NCBI RefSeq assembly: GCF_001956985.1
Contig: NZ_CP019082.1
Location: 3,782,001-3,846,000 of the forward strand
Direction: 5' to 3'
Source: Paludisphaera borealis
Lineage (GTDB): Bacteria > Planctomycetota > Planctomycetia > Isosphaerales > Isosphaeraceae
Length of the DNA stretch: 64,000 nucleotides
A program made the position numbers and the translations under genes. This document shows positions 47,308-55,394 of the stretch, piece by piece. Position 1 is the first letter of the stretch; every line of letters starts with the position of its first letter. The notes under the pieces were generated by a model. It worked only from the letters and a program-made list of their open reading frames with translations, made no database searches and was not told where the DNA came from.

Positions 47308-48438
47308 ATGCGTAGAAAAGGCTTCACCCTGATCGAGCTCCTGGTCGTGATCGCCATCATCGCGGTTTTGATCGCGCTCTTACTTCCCGCCGTGCAGTCG
47401 GCTCGCGAAGCGGCCCGCCGAGCCCAGTGCACCAACAACATGAAGCAGATCGGCCTTGCGCTGCATAATTACGAGAGCAGCATGGGCTCGTTCCCCCCCG
47501 GCGGCATCGCCGACGAGACCTTGGCGGCCTCCGGCAACCCGCTGGGCGGGATCTGGGGCGGGGCCGGAACGAACAACGTGGCGTCGTGGCGGGCGTTGGT
47601 CATCCCCCAGATGGAGGGTGGGGCGATTTACAACGCGATCAACTTCTCCGTCTCGCTCAACGCCTCGACGAGCAGCTCGGCCCAGTGGACCGCGCTGATG
47701 ACGATCAACGCCGCCTGGCTGTGCCCCTCGGACGACAACTACCAGGGCGTCAGCGACGGCTACCGATCGGCGTTGGGCCCGTGGGGCAACTACCCCAACG
47801 GCAACATGCCGAACAACCCGATCACCAACGCGCCGGAGACGCGGGTGCCGTACTCGAACTATGCGGGCAGCTTCGGCGACAACTACGCCATCGGCGCCCT
47901 CACCCCCTCGCAGAACCCCTGGGAAACCTACCCCTATCCGCCGGTCCTGGCGATCGGGCAGGCTCGCATCGGCTGGCCGGGCTTCTGGGGCACCAGCTTC
48001 GACGACCAGATCACCACCCGCCCCTCGGGCTCGCTCCGCGGCATGTTCTCCTACCGTATCCAGGGCGTCGGCCCGGTGCGGATCGCGTCGATCACAGACG
48101 GCACGTCCAACACCCTGCTATGCGGCGAGACGATCCCGGCGCAGGACGCCGACAGCAACTTCTGGAACAACAACGGCTGCACGTTCGGCACCACCATCCC
48201 GATCAACTGGCAGACCCTGCGGGTCCCGGTCGACGGCTCACTGCCGTGGGGCAGCGCCGACTGGCAGAACCGCTTCAGCTACGCCAGCAAGGGCGCCAAG
48301 AGCAAGCACCCCGGCGGAGCCAACTTCCTGTTCGGCGACGGCTCGGTCCACTTCCTCAAGAATTCGATCAACCTGCCCATCTACTGCGCCCTCGGCAGCA
48401 GGGCCGGCAATGAAGTGATCAGCTCGGATGCGTACTGA
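47308..48438 (+). CDS. DUF1559 protein with type IV pilin-like N-terminus (module D)
   Basis: 376 residues from the ATG at 47308 (GGAGG ten bases upstream). N-terminus [18 protein letters not shown] gives the expected prepilin cleavage between Gly and Phe. The DUF1559 domain includes [24 protein letters not shown] (split here by its turn), [16 protein letters not shown], and KHPGGANFLFGDGSVHFLK, ending SSDAY. It is followed by a carboxypeptidase-regulatory-like lipoprotein 124 bases downstream on the same strand. Confidence 0.93.
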   Translation: MRRKGFTLIELLVVIAIIAVLIALLLPAVQSAREAARRAQCTNNMKQIGLALHNYESSMGSFPPGGIADETLAASGNPLGGIWGGAGTNNVASWRALVIPQMEGGAIYNAINFSVSLNASTSSSAQWTALMTINAAWLCPSDDNYQGVSDGYRSALGPWGNYPNGNMPNNPITNAPETRVPYSNYAGSFGDNYAIGALTPSQNPWETYPYPPVLAIGQARIGWPGFWGTSFDDQITTRPSGSLRGMFSYRIQGVGPVRIASITDGTSNTLLCGETIPAQDADSNFWNNNGCTFGTTIPINWQTLRVPVDGSLPWGSADWQNRFSYASKGAKSKHPGGANFLFGDGSVHFLKNSINLPIYCALGSRAGNEVISSDAY

Positions 48439-48562
48439 TCCTGAAATCCCCCTCGAAGGGACGCGGCCGGCCGTTTCCAGCGGCCGGTCGCGCCTACGGA
48501 ATCCGCCGACGAGACGAAACGCTGGTCCGCCCAGTCGATCCCCTTACAGGAAGTTATCACCC

Positions 48563-49066
48563 ATGCCCGAATATTCGACGATCTCTCGAAGGTCCGCGGT
48601 CCGCGCCGCGGGCGTGCTCGCCTCCAGCCTCGCCGTGATCCTGCTCGGCGGTTGCGGTGACGATGGACTAGGCAAGCGCTATCCGGTCTCCGGCAAGGTC
48701 ACCTACAAGAACGCGCCCGTCGCCAGCGCGTCGATCACGTTCTACCCCGCCACCGGCCAGACCGGCGATCAGCGGGGCGCCACCGGGATCGTCAAGGACG
48801 GTTTTTACACGCTCTCGACGATCGGCAACGACGACGGCGCGTTCCCTGGCGATTATCTCGTCACCATCACCGCGCGCAACCCCGACATGACCCAAGCGAA
48901 GGAAAACGCGAAAGCGGGGGGCTCTTTCCGCCAGGACGACGTCGCCAAGGCGTTCAAGAAGGCCGAAGCCACCATCCCCATGAAGTACGAATCCCCCGAG
49001 TCCGGCAAACTGAAAGCCAAAGTCGAGGCCAAGAGCCAGACGATCAACTTCGACCTGACGGACTGA
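48563..49066 (+). CDS. Lipoprotein with carboxypeptidase-regulatory-like (transthyretin-like) fold (module D)
   Basis: 167 residues from the ATG at 48563 (AGGA about 12 bases upstream). The signal helix ends in the lipobox LLGGC, so Cys about 33 is lipidated. The mature domain YPVSGKVTYKNAPVASASITFYPATG is the Ig-like carboxypeptidase-regulatory fold, common in planctomycete genomes next to DUF1559 genes; YTLSTIGNDDGAFPGDYLVTI continues it. The C-terminus is Lys-rich. It takes the lipoprotein slot of the module but is larger than the other three. It is convergent with the TPR gene, separated by a long palindrome. Confidence 0.9.
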   Translation: MPEYSTISRRSAVRAAGVLASSLAVILLGGCGDDGLGKRYPVSGKVTYKNAPVASASITFYPATGQTGDQRGATGIVKDGFYTLSTIGNDDGAFPGDYLVTITARNPDMTQAKENAKAGGSFRQDDVAKAFKKAEATIPMKYESPESGKLKAKVEAKSQTINFDLTD

Positions 49067-49170
49067 ACGGAACCGTGGCAGCTATCAAGAAAAGTCGCCA
49101 CGAGCGGCCTCCGATAAAACCATCATGAGGCCGCGGCGATCACCCGGCCTCATGAAAATGGGCCCCCGAA

Positions 49171-49249
49171 GTACAAGCCCGAAGTGCCAGCGAGTGCATC
49201 GCCCGGACCGCTCCCGGGGAACGCACTCGCTGGCGCTTCGGGCTTGTAC
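49171..49249. repeat. Long inverted repeat between convergent genes
   Basis: Arms of 27 bases at 49171-49197 (GTACAAGCCCGAAG...) and 49223-49249 match at 26 positions with a 25-base spacer. The hairpin would lie at the 3' ends of both the lipoprotein and the TPR genes and could terminate or stabilise both mRNAs. A half copy occurs at 39502-39519, so this is a dispersed family. Confidence 0.7.
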
Positions 49250-49268
49250 TCTGTCCTGGCCTCTCGGC

Positions 49269-50585
49269 TCATCGCTCGCCGGCCTGCAGCTTGTGGAAAT
49301 TCGCGAGGCCGGCGTCGCCCCGACGCTGGTAGTAGTCGGCGAGCAGGTGGTGGGTCTTGGCGTGCGTGGGATGTTCGCGGACGTTCTTCTCCGCCCATCT
49401 CAGGCCCTCTTCCGGGTGCCCGTGCTCGATCAGCCACCGCGCGGCGGCGTATTGGATCGACGCGTCCTTGGGAGACTTGCGAAGGTCGTCGAGGATCGCA
49501 TCGATCTCCGCCTTCTGCTTCTGGAGCCGGGTCGTCTCCTCGGTCTCCTTCTTCGCCTCGTCGGCGCGTCCCAGCCAGGTGAGGACCAGGCTCCGCTGAT
49601 AGTGGACCTCGGGCTCGTCGGCGTCGAGCGCGACGGCGCGATCGAAGAAGCCGAGGGCCGGCCGGAACCGCCCGCGCTTCATCTCCAGCTTCCCCCGCTC
49701 GGAGAGGGGGCGGAAGTCGTTCGGGGCGACGTCCGCCGCGCGGTCGAAGCATCGGGCCGCCTCGTCGTCCTCGCCGCGCTCGACCGCGACCCGGCCCAGG
49801 CCGAGCAGCGCCTCGACGTCGTCGGGCCGGCTCGCGCGGACGACCTCGTACTGGCTCGCGGCGTCGTCGTAGCGGTGCGTCTGCAGGTACAGCTCGGCCA
49901 GGGCCAGCCGCCCCTTCTCGTGCCGAGGGTCCAGCCGGACGACCTGTTCGTAGCCGGCGATCAGAACGTCCTGGGTCGTATCGGTCTTGCGGCGATCGAT
50001 ATCGGCCTTCCAGTAGTAGGCCCGGGCGTCGTCCGGGGCGTCGACGATCCACTGCTTGACGACCGCCTCGGCCGCCCGAAGCTGGAACGTCTCGATGTAG
50101 CATCGCGCCAACGCCTCATCGACCTCGGCGTCCCTCTGGCCGGTCGCGCCCGCCTGTCGGAACAGCTTCTGGAGGATCGGCTCGGCGTCGGCGAGGCGGC
50201 CGGCGCGCGCCAGGACGAGCCCTTGCTCGCGATCGACGGCGGCGGCCGGATAGCCGAGCTTGCGGGCCGACTGGAGGCCGCGCAGACCGTCGTCGAACCG
50301 CTGGAGCCCGATCGCCCGCCGCGCGGCGAAGAAGCGGGCCTCGGCGTCGTCGGGCCGGGCCGCCAGCCAGCGATCGAGCGAAGCCCCCGCCTCCTGGAAC
50401 GCGCCGGCCTCGATCAGCCGCTTCGCGTCACGAGCGGCGGCATGAATCGCCCGCGCCTCCCACAGCTTGAACCCAAGCCCCCCCAGCGCGACGAGGACGA
50501 ACGCCCCGGCCAGCACCGCGCGCCAGCCGAGCCGCCGAGCCCGCTTCCGCGAAGCCGCCGGAATCGCGGATCGATCGTTTCCCAT
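49269..50585 (-). CDS. Membrane-anchored TPR protein (module D)
   Basis: 438 residues from the ATG at 50585; no strong ribosome site, and the longer open frame upstream is rejected as low-complexity. One anchor helix (about 23-42, AVLAGAFVLVALGGLGFKLW) is followed by TPR repeats to the end: AKRLIEAGAFQEAGASLDRWL, QVVRLDPRHEKGRLALAELYLQTH, ASRPDDVEALLGLGRVAVERG, EDDEAARCFDRAADVAPND. Its N-terminal layout matches the TPR half of the two FG-GAP/ASPIC proteins, so it could be a short relative without the propeller. The surface-protein gene lies upstream on the same strand, 95 bases away. Confidence 0.88.
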   Translation of the reverse strand: MGNDRSAIPAASRKRARRLGWRAVLAGAFVLVALGGLGFKLWEARAIHAAARDAKRLIEAGAFQEAGASLDRWLAARPDDAEARFFAARRAIGLQRFDDGLRGLQSARKLGYPAAAVDREQGLVLARAGRLADAEPILQKLFRQAGATGQRDAEVDEALARCYIETFQLRAAEAVVKQWIVDAPDDARAYYWKADIDRRKTDTTQDVLIAGYEQVVRLDPRHEKGRLALAELYLQTHRYDDAASQYEVVRASRPDDVEALLGLGRVAVERGEDDEAARCFDRAADVAPNDFRPLSERGKLEMKRGRFRPALGFFDRAVALDADEPEVHYQRSLVLTWLGRADEAKKETEETTRLQKQKAEIDAILDDLRKSPKDASIQYAAARWLIEHGHPEEGLRWAEKNVREHPTHAKTHHLLADYYQRRGDAGLANFHKLQAGER

Positions 50586-50680
50586 GGGAACGCTCGGGCG
50601 AAGGAAAAGGATTGGCCGTCGTCGACGTTCGTGAAGGCCGGACTTCGCGTCAGTATAACACGACCCGGCGCAAACCGTCG

Positions 50681-53600
50681 TCAGCGACCGCCGGCCGGCG
50701 ACGCGCGGCGGGCGATCGAGGGCCGCCGCCAGACCAGTTCGGTCGTGTAGTCGGTCCCGGAATGCACGCCGTCGCCCGCCAGCAGGACGCCGGTCGCGCC
50801 CCGGACGCCCGCGCCCGAGACCGTCAGGCGATACATCCCGTTCGCTGGCAACCGCCGCCTCGGCATGAGCTTCGACGTCAGGGTCGTCGGATCGTACCAC
50901 ACCGTCAGCCCGATCCGCCGGTCGTCGCGGGTGCCGAACTTCTGGTCGCGGCCTGGGGTCACGAGCGCGAAGTTCGCCGAGGCCAGAGCCGTCGACACCG
51001 CCACCGGCCGCGCGAACCGCACGTCGATCGCCGCGCCTCGCCACTGGACCGAGGCGACCGTCGGCGGAACCGCCTCGTGGATCGTCACGACGGCCGACGC
51101 CCCGGTCCCGATGTAGAACAGGAACGAGCGGTCGCCGCTGCCGTACGGGTCGGCCGCGATCGGCACGGCGATCGTCTTGCTCGTCTCGCCGTCGGCGAAT
51201 GCCAACGTCCCCCAGGTGGGCGTGAAGTCGCGCCCGGCCCACGCGCTGCCGGCGACGGTCGCGTAGTCGATGGTCAGAGGCCCGCTCACGCCGCCGACGC
51301 GGTTGATGGTGATCGCGACCGAGCCGGCGTTGGCGTCGACGGCGTACGACGTCGCGCCCAGCACCGGCGAGCCCGACGGCCCGGCGACCACCGCGACGGT
51401 CGCCGTCGCCGCGTTGGCCGCGAGGGTGACGATCGGCTGCGCGGCCTTGAGGACGCCCGCGTTGCTGGTCAGCCCCCCCGACAGGGCGTCCCAGGTCGGC
51501 GACACGACGAACTGAAAGCCGCCGGTCGCGCCGACGGGCAGGGAATCGACCGTGAACAGCAGCAAGTTCCCCTGGACGACGACGCCTGGCGACGCCGACA
51601 CCAGCCTCGAATTCGCGGGGATCGCCGCCGCGATCGTCACGCCCCGGCCGGGGTACCGACCCACGTTGATCGCGAGCGCCGTGAACGTCGCGTAACCGCC
51701 GGTCACGACCTGCGATCCGTCGGTCGTGAGCCGCGCGACCACGTTAAGCGGCAGAACGCCCGGGTCCGGGCTCGGGCCTAACGACTGGTCGCCGAGGGAG
51801 AGGTTCGGCTCGATCGTCGTCACCGAGGCGCTCGACCGATCCCTCGTTGCTCCCACCATCTGGATGACCCTTGACGCGCCGGGGGCCAGAGAGCCGAGCG
51901 GGATCGTGTAGGGCGGGTAGACCGGGAGACCGCTGATTCCGCCGCCGGGATAGAACGGAATCGAGGGCCCCGTGCCCTGGAAGTAGACGGGGACGCCGTC
52001 GATCTGGCCGTAGTCCGCGAACGTCTTCGTATCGGCGTACACCTCCACGCCCGTCGCCGTGACCGGCCCGTTGTTGGTGACGATGAACAGGAAGACGCCG
52101 GGGTCCGAGGGGAGCACATGCACCACGACGTCGACCCACGGCAAGACGCTTCTATCAACCGACAGCGCCGGGTAGTCGCTCGCCGGCCGATCCGCCTCGG
52201 TGATCGTCCCGACCACGTGGACGACGCCGCCGAGGGCGGGGAGGAGGGGGACCGCCTCGACCGAGAGCGTCCGCGACGCGCCGGAGGGCAGGTCGCCCAG
52301 GTGGAACGTGACGACCTGGCCGGTCGCCGTCGCCGTGACCGTATAGTCGCCGGGCGGAACGAACATCTGCGACGAGGGCGGGAAGGCGAGCGCGACGACC
52401 ACGTCGTGGGCGTCGGTCGCGGTGGTATTGGTCGCGGTGTACGAGTAGGTCAACATCTGATTCACGTAGCTGTCGGACTTGTCCGCGTCCAGTCGGATCG
52501 ACAGCGTGCCGGCGGGGGTCACGGTCCCCAGCGTGTACACGCCCCCGGTGCCTTCGGGCAGCTCGTTCCAGGTCACTTTGATCGGGGCCGAGAGGGTCGT
52601 GGGGGCGTTCTGAACCCCGCTGGTGTTCAGGGTCACGACGAGCGGGCCCGCCAGATTCGGCAGCGGAATCGAGAGCACGCCGCCGACGACCGAACCCGCG
52701 ATCGAGGCGCCTCCCCATGTGGCCGACACGAACGTCGTCCCGGCGGGGAGCGTCTGGCTCACCACGAAGCCGGTCGCGGCGTCCGAGCCCTGGTGCGCGA
52801 CCTGAACCGTGTAGGACAGGTCGTCGCCGACCGGCGTGGTGTGCGAGTCGGCGACCACCACGACCTTGGTCTCGGCCGACACCGGCACCGGCGTCGACAC
52901 GTCCACGACGTTGTTGGAAGGGTCGAGGTCGTAGGCGTAGGACATCGCGCTCGCCCGAAATGTGATCACCGGCGATGGCGACGTAGCAGGCCGCGCATCA
53001 AGCACCAGCGTCACGGTCCTCGACGCGCCGGGGGCCAGATCGCCGATTACGAATTGAAGGTCGCTCATGGCGCCGGGAGAGGCGGATTCCGCCGGCTCAG
53101 CATCGGTCCAGCCAGGATTGTTGTCGCTGTTGAAGCCGACGCCTCCTTTCAAATTATAGATGAAGATTTCCGCGAACGAGGCCTTCGTGGTGGTCGAGTT
53201 GTTGACCGCCACGAACGAGTAGACGACCTTGCCGCCCGGGTGGGGTGACCAGCCGTCGGGGGCAGAGGCCGTGACGCTCGCCAGCGCGACGTCGGCGATC
53301 GGGGTCGGGCCGCCGCTCTGCATCGAGCCGCTGGTCTTCGTGCTCGTGTTCACGTCGGCCGTCGTGATCGAGAAACTGTTGGTCCTGGGCACCCCCGGAA
53401 CGTCCGCCGCCGTGAAGGTCGTTTCGGCCTCGACTTCCACGTCCACCTTCCCCCGAACAGCCGGGATCGTGATGGTCACGACGCCCGTAGCCGGGTCGTG
53501 CGTGTAAGTGAAATCAACCCCCTTGGAGAGGTGGATGCTGTTCACCGTAGTAAAGGAGACACGCGGGTCCAGGACGTCGGTCAGAACGACCGGCTCGCCG

Positions 53601-53827
53601 TTCACCTGGTCCGTGTTGGTGATATCCAGCTCGTAGGTGATCCACTGGCCGTTCACCACGCCGTCGCTGTTGCTGGCGGGCCACGCGACGACATGGCCCA
53701 CGACCGAGACGTCGACCGTCAGCAGCTCGCGACGTTCCAGCCCCTCCAGCGAGATTACGGTCCTCGACCGACGACGACGGCCCGCGAGCCTCTCCCGTGC
53801 GCAGGAAATCAGCCAGGGTTTCGCCAT
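50681..53827 (-). CDS. LEPR-XLL surface protein with DUF11 and Calx-beta domains
   Basis: 1048 residues from the ATG at 53827 (GGAGG six bases upstream). LEGLERRELL (27-36) is the LEPR-XLL-type sorting or export motif. About 40-790 are DUF11-like repeats (YELDITNTDQVNGEPVVLTD, YSFVAVNNS, YTVQVAHQGSDAAT); about 819-905 is a Calx-beta domain (YAVDANAGSVAITINRVGG, DFTPTWGTLAFADGE); an Ig-like end domain follows. Wording of the last third matches the giant protein at 39888 closely (ASANFALVTPGRDQKFGTRDD versus NPANFLVVGVGPDNRYGTADD), so they are paralogues; this one lacks the beta-helix and the last tail. Extracellular, probably at the cell surface. Confidence 0.88.
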   Translation of the reverse strand: MAKPWLISCARERLAGRRRRSRTVISLEGLERRELLTVDVSVVGHVVAWPASNSDGVVNGQWITYELDITNTDQVNGEPVVLTDVLDPRVSFTTVNSIHLSKGVDFTYTHDPATGVVTITIPAVRGKVDVEVEAETTFTAADVPGVPRTNSFSITTADVNTSTKTSGSMQSGGPTPIADVALASVTASAPDGWSPHPGGKVVYSFVAVNNSTTTKASFAEIFIYNLKGGVGFNSDNNPGWTDAEPAESASPGAMSDLQFVIGDLAPGASRTVTLVLDARPATSPSPVITFRASAMSYAYDLDPSNNVVDVSTPVPVSAETKVVVVADSHTTPVGDDLSYTVQVAHQGSDAATGFVVSQTLPAGTTFVSATWGGASIAGSVVGGVLSIPLPNLAGPLVVTLNTSGVQNAPTTLSAPIKVTWNELPEGTGGVYTLGTVTPAGTLSIRLDADKSDSYVNQMLTYSYTATNTTATDAHDVVVALAFPPSSQMFVPPGDYTVTATATGQVVTFHLGDLPSGASRTLSVEAVPLLPALGGVVHVVGTITEADRPASDYPALSVDRSVLPWVDVVVHVLPSDPGVFLFIVTNNGPVTATGVEVYADTKTFADYGQIDGVPVYFQGTGPSIPFYPGGGISGLPVYPPYTIPLGSLAPGASRVIQMVGATRDRSSASVTTIEPNLSLGDQSLGPSPDPGVLPLNVVARLTTDGSQVVTGGYATFTALAINVGRYPGRGVTIAAAIPANSRLVSASPGVVVQGNLLLFTVDSLPVGATGGFQFVVSPTWDALSGGLTSNAGVLKAAQPIVTLAANAATATVAVVAGPSGSPVLGATSYAVDANAGSVAITINRVGGVSGPLTIDYATVAGSAWAGRDFTPTWGTLAFADGETSKTIAVPIAADPYGSGDRSFLFYIGTGASAVVTIHEAVPPTVASVQWRGAAIDVRFARPVAVSTALASANFALVTPGRDQKFGTRDDRRIGLTVWYDPTTLTSKLMPRRRLPANGMYRLTVSGAGVRGATGVLLAGDGVHSGTDYTTELVWRRPSIARRASPAGGR

Positions 53828-54063
53828 CGAAGGCCTCCATTAAAAATGATTCACAATCATCTTTTCGCCATACTGGATCGCAGCAAACCGATCAGCACAC
53901 CTGCGAAAAGTCTGCTTCTTCATCCAATATACTCGTTGAAATCTCGGATTCAATCCAGCGACGCCCGGCTTCGACATCCCAGCCTTGCAACCAGGGTCGA
54001 TCTCGTCGATGGGGGCCGAAAGCCGCATGCACGGGTTGGTTGCGAGGCGGGAACCCGCCCGCG

Positions 54064-55305
54064 TCACGCCTTGGCGGTGATGTGGAGTCTTTTGCATTGC
54101 ACGCCGTTCACGCCGGACCGTTGCGCGAACGGCCGGGGCTCGGGCTGGGCGAAACCGTTCCGGTCCACCGTGCGGACGCGGAATTCATAATCGCCCGGCT
54201 CCAGCCCTCCGAGCGACGCCGACCAGGGGGCGACACTGAACCGCAACGGCCACTCCTTCGGCCTGCCGTCCGGCCCGAAGCCCCAGATCCGGGCGAGGTC
54301 CACCCCGGCGGGAAGCTCCGCGGCGAGGTCGACGGGGGGCGGGTCGAGGTCGCAGGGCCGCCACGAGGCCGTCGCCCAGGCGGGATCGTCGTCGTGAAGC
54401 TCCACGACGGGCCGGCTCACGCGCCTCAGCCACGATTCGACGCGCGCCAGGCCCGGCCAGCCGACCATCGCCGTGCCCCGGATCACGAGCGTCTCGCCCG
54501 CGGGGCGCGTCGCCTCGTCGGCGTCGTCGAGGTAGGCGGCCGTCTTCAGGTACGACTCCGGGTCGTTGTTCGCGAGAGCGTAGGTGTCGTTCGCCTGGTA
54601 GTCGTTGGTGAGCACGATCTGCTGGAGCCACTTGACCGACTTGAACCCGTGCGCCCACGGCACGATCATTCGCACCGGCCCGCCGCGCTCCAGCGGAATC
54701 GGCCCGCCGTTGAGCCGGTACGCGATGAACGGAGGAAGTTCGCCCGGCGGCGCGTCGAGCACCTGATTGATCGCCAGCGACGATCGGAACATCTGTTTCG
54801 GGTCGTTGTTATGAAAACCCCAGTAATAGACGCGGCGGACCTGCTTCATCTCGCCCCCCAGGCGGAGCACGTCGCGGAGCGGCACGCCCTCCCAGAGCCC
54901 CTGGCCGAGCGGCTGGGCGATGTTGTTGCACTGCATGGCCTTGAGGAAGAGCACCCCTTTCGTCTCGCCCAGCTTGACGAGCGAGGCGAGGTCGATCGCG
55001 GAGCCGTCCGCCTGGCGGAGGGGCTTGGCGAGCTCGGCCTTCCCCTCGGCGGCGACCTCCAGTCGCCAGGTCTCGGGAGTGAGACGCGCCTTGACCAGGG
55101 CCTCGCCCTGGAGCGTGTGCGGGATCGGATCGCCCCGGCTGACGTCCGTGAAGTCGTCGCCTGGCGTGAGGAAGGGGCGGCGAGAGCCGTCGTCGTCCGT
55201 TCGCCCCGTCGGCGGCGAGGCGGCCGGCGAGCGTCGGACCAGACCGCTCAGCACAAGGCCCGTGGCGCCGAGACCAAGGGCGTCGCGGCGAGAGATCGGC
55301 TCCAT
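54064..55305 (-). CDS. Exported molybdopterin-dependent oxidoreductase (sulfite oxidase family)
   Basis: 413 residues. MEPISRRDALGLGATG is a twin-arginine-type signal, consistent with folding around Mo cofactor before export. The catalytic domain has the Mo-ligating Cys at 126 (KAMQCNNIAQ), WEGVPLRDVL, and GGPVRMIVPWAHGFKSVKW; the C-terminal half (about 270-410) is the Ig-like dimerisation domain with VIRGTAMVGWPG and GDYEFRVRTVDRNG. Relatives oxidise sulfite or act like YedY on methionine sulfoxide; the substrate here is not decided. Gene order: alkaline phosphatase upstream on the same strand, 90 bases apart, giving a possible two-gene unit. Confidence 0.88.
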   Translation of the reverse strand: MEPISRRDALGLGATGLVLSGLVRRSPAASPPTGRTDDDGSRRPFLTPGDDFTDVSRGDPIPHTLQGEALVKARLTPETWRLEVAAEGKAELAKPLRQADGSAIDLASLVKLGETKGVLFLKAMQCNNIAQPLGQGLWEGVPLRDVLRLGGEMKQVRRVYYWGFHNNDPKQMFRSSLAINQVLDAPPGELPPFIAYRLNGGPIPLERGGPVRMIVPWAHGFKSVKWLQQIVLTNDYQANDTYALANNDPESYLKTAAYLDDADEATRPAGETLVIRGTAMVGWPGLARVESWLRRVSRPVVELHDDDPAWATASWRPCDLDPPPVDLAAELPAGVDLARIWGFGPDGRPKEWPLRFSVAPWSASLGGLEPGDYEFRVRTVDRNGFAQPEPRPFAQRSGVNGVQCKRLHITAKA

Positions 55306-55394
55306 CTCAAACTCCGAACTCCCGCGCCGCCGAAGCGTCGCGACGACGCCTCGGCGGCTCCTGGGTCAGCGGTTGTAGACGGTGAAAAGAGCGC

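Noticed and set aside
49171-49249. Short coding gene reading through the palindrome
   Set aside because: Open frames here come from the inverted repeat itself, have no start signal, and lie between two convergent gene ends.
50586-51242. N-terminal extension of the module D TPR gene
   Set aside because: The frame overlaps the end of the surface-protein gene, is low-complexity, and precedes a normal anchor helix that begins after 50585.
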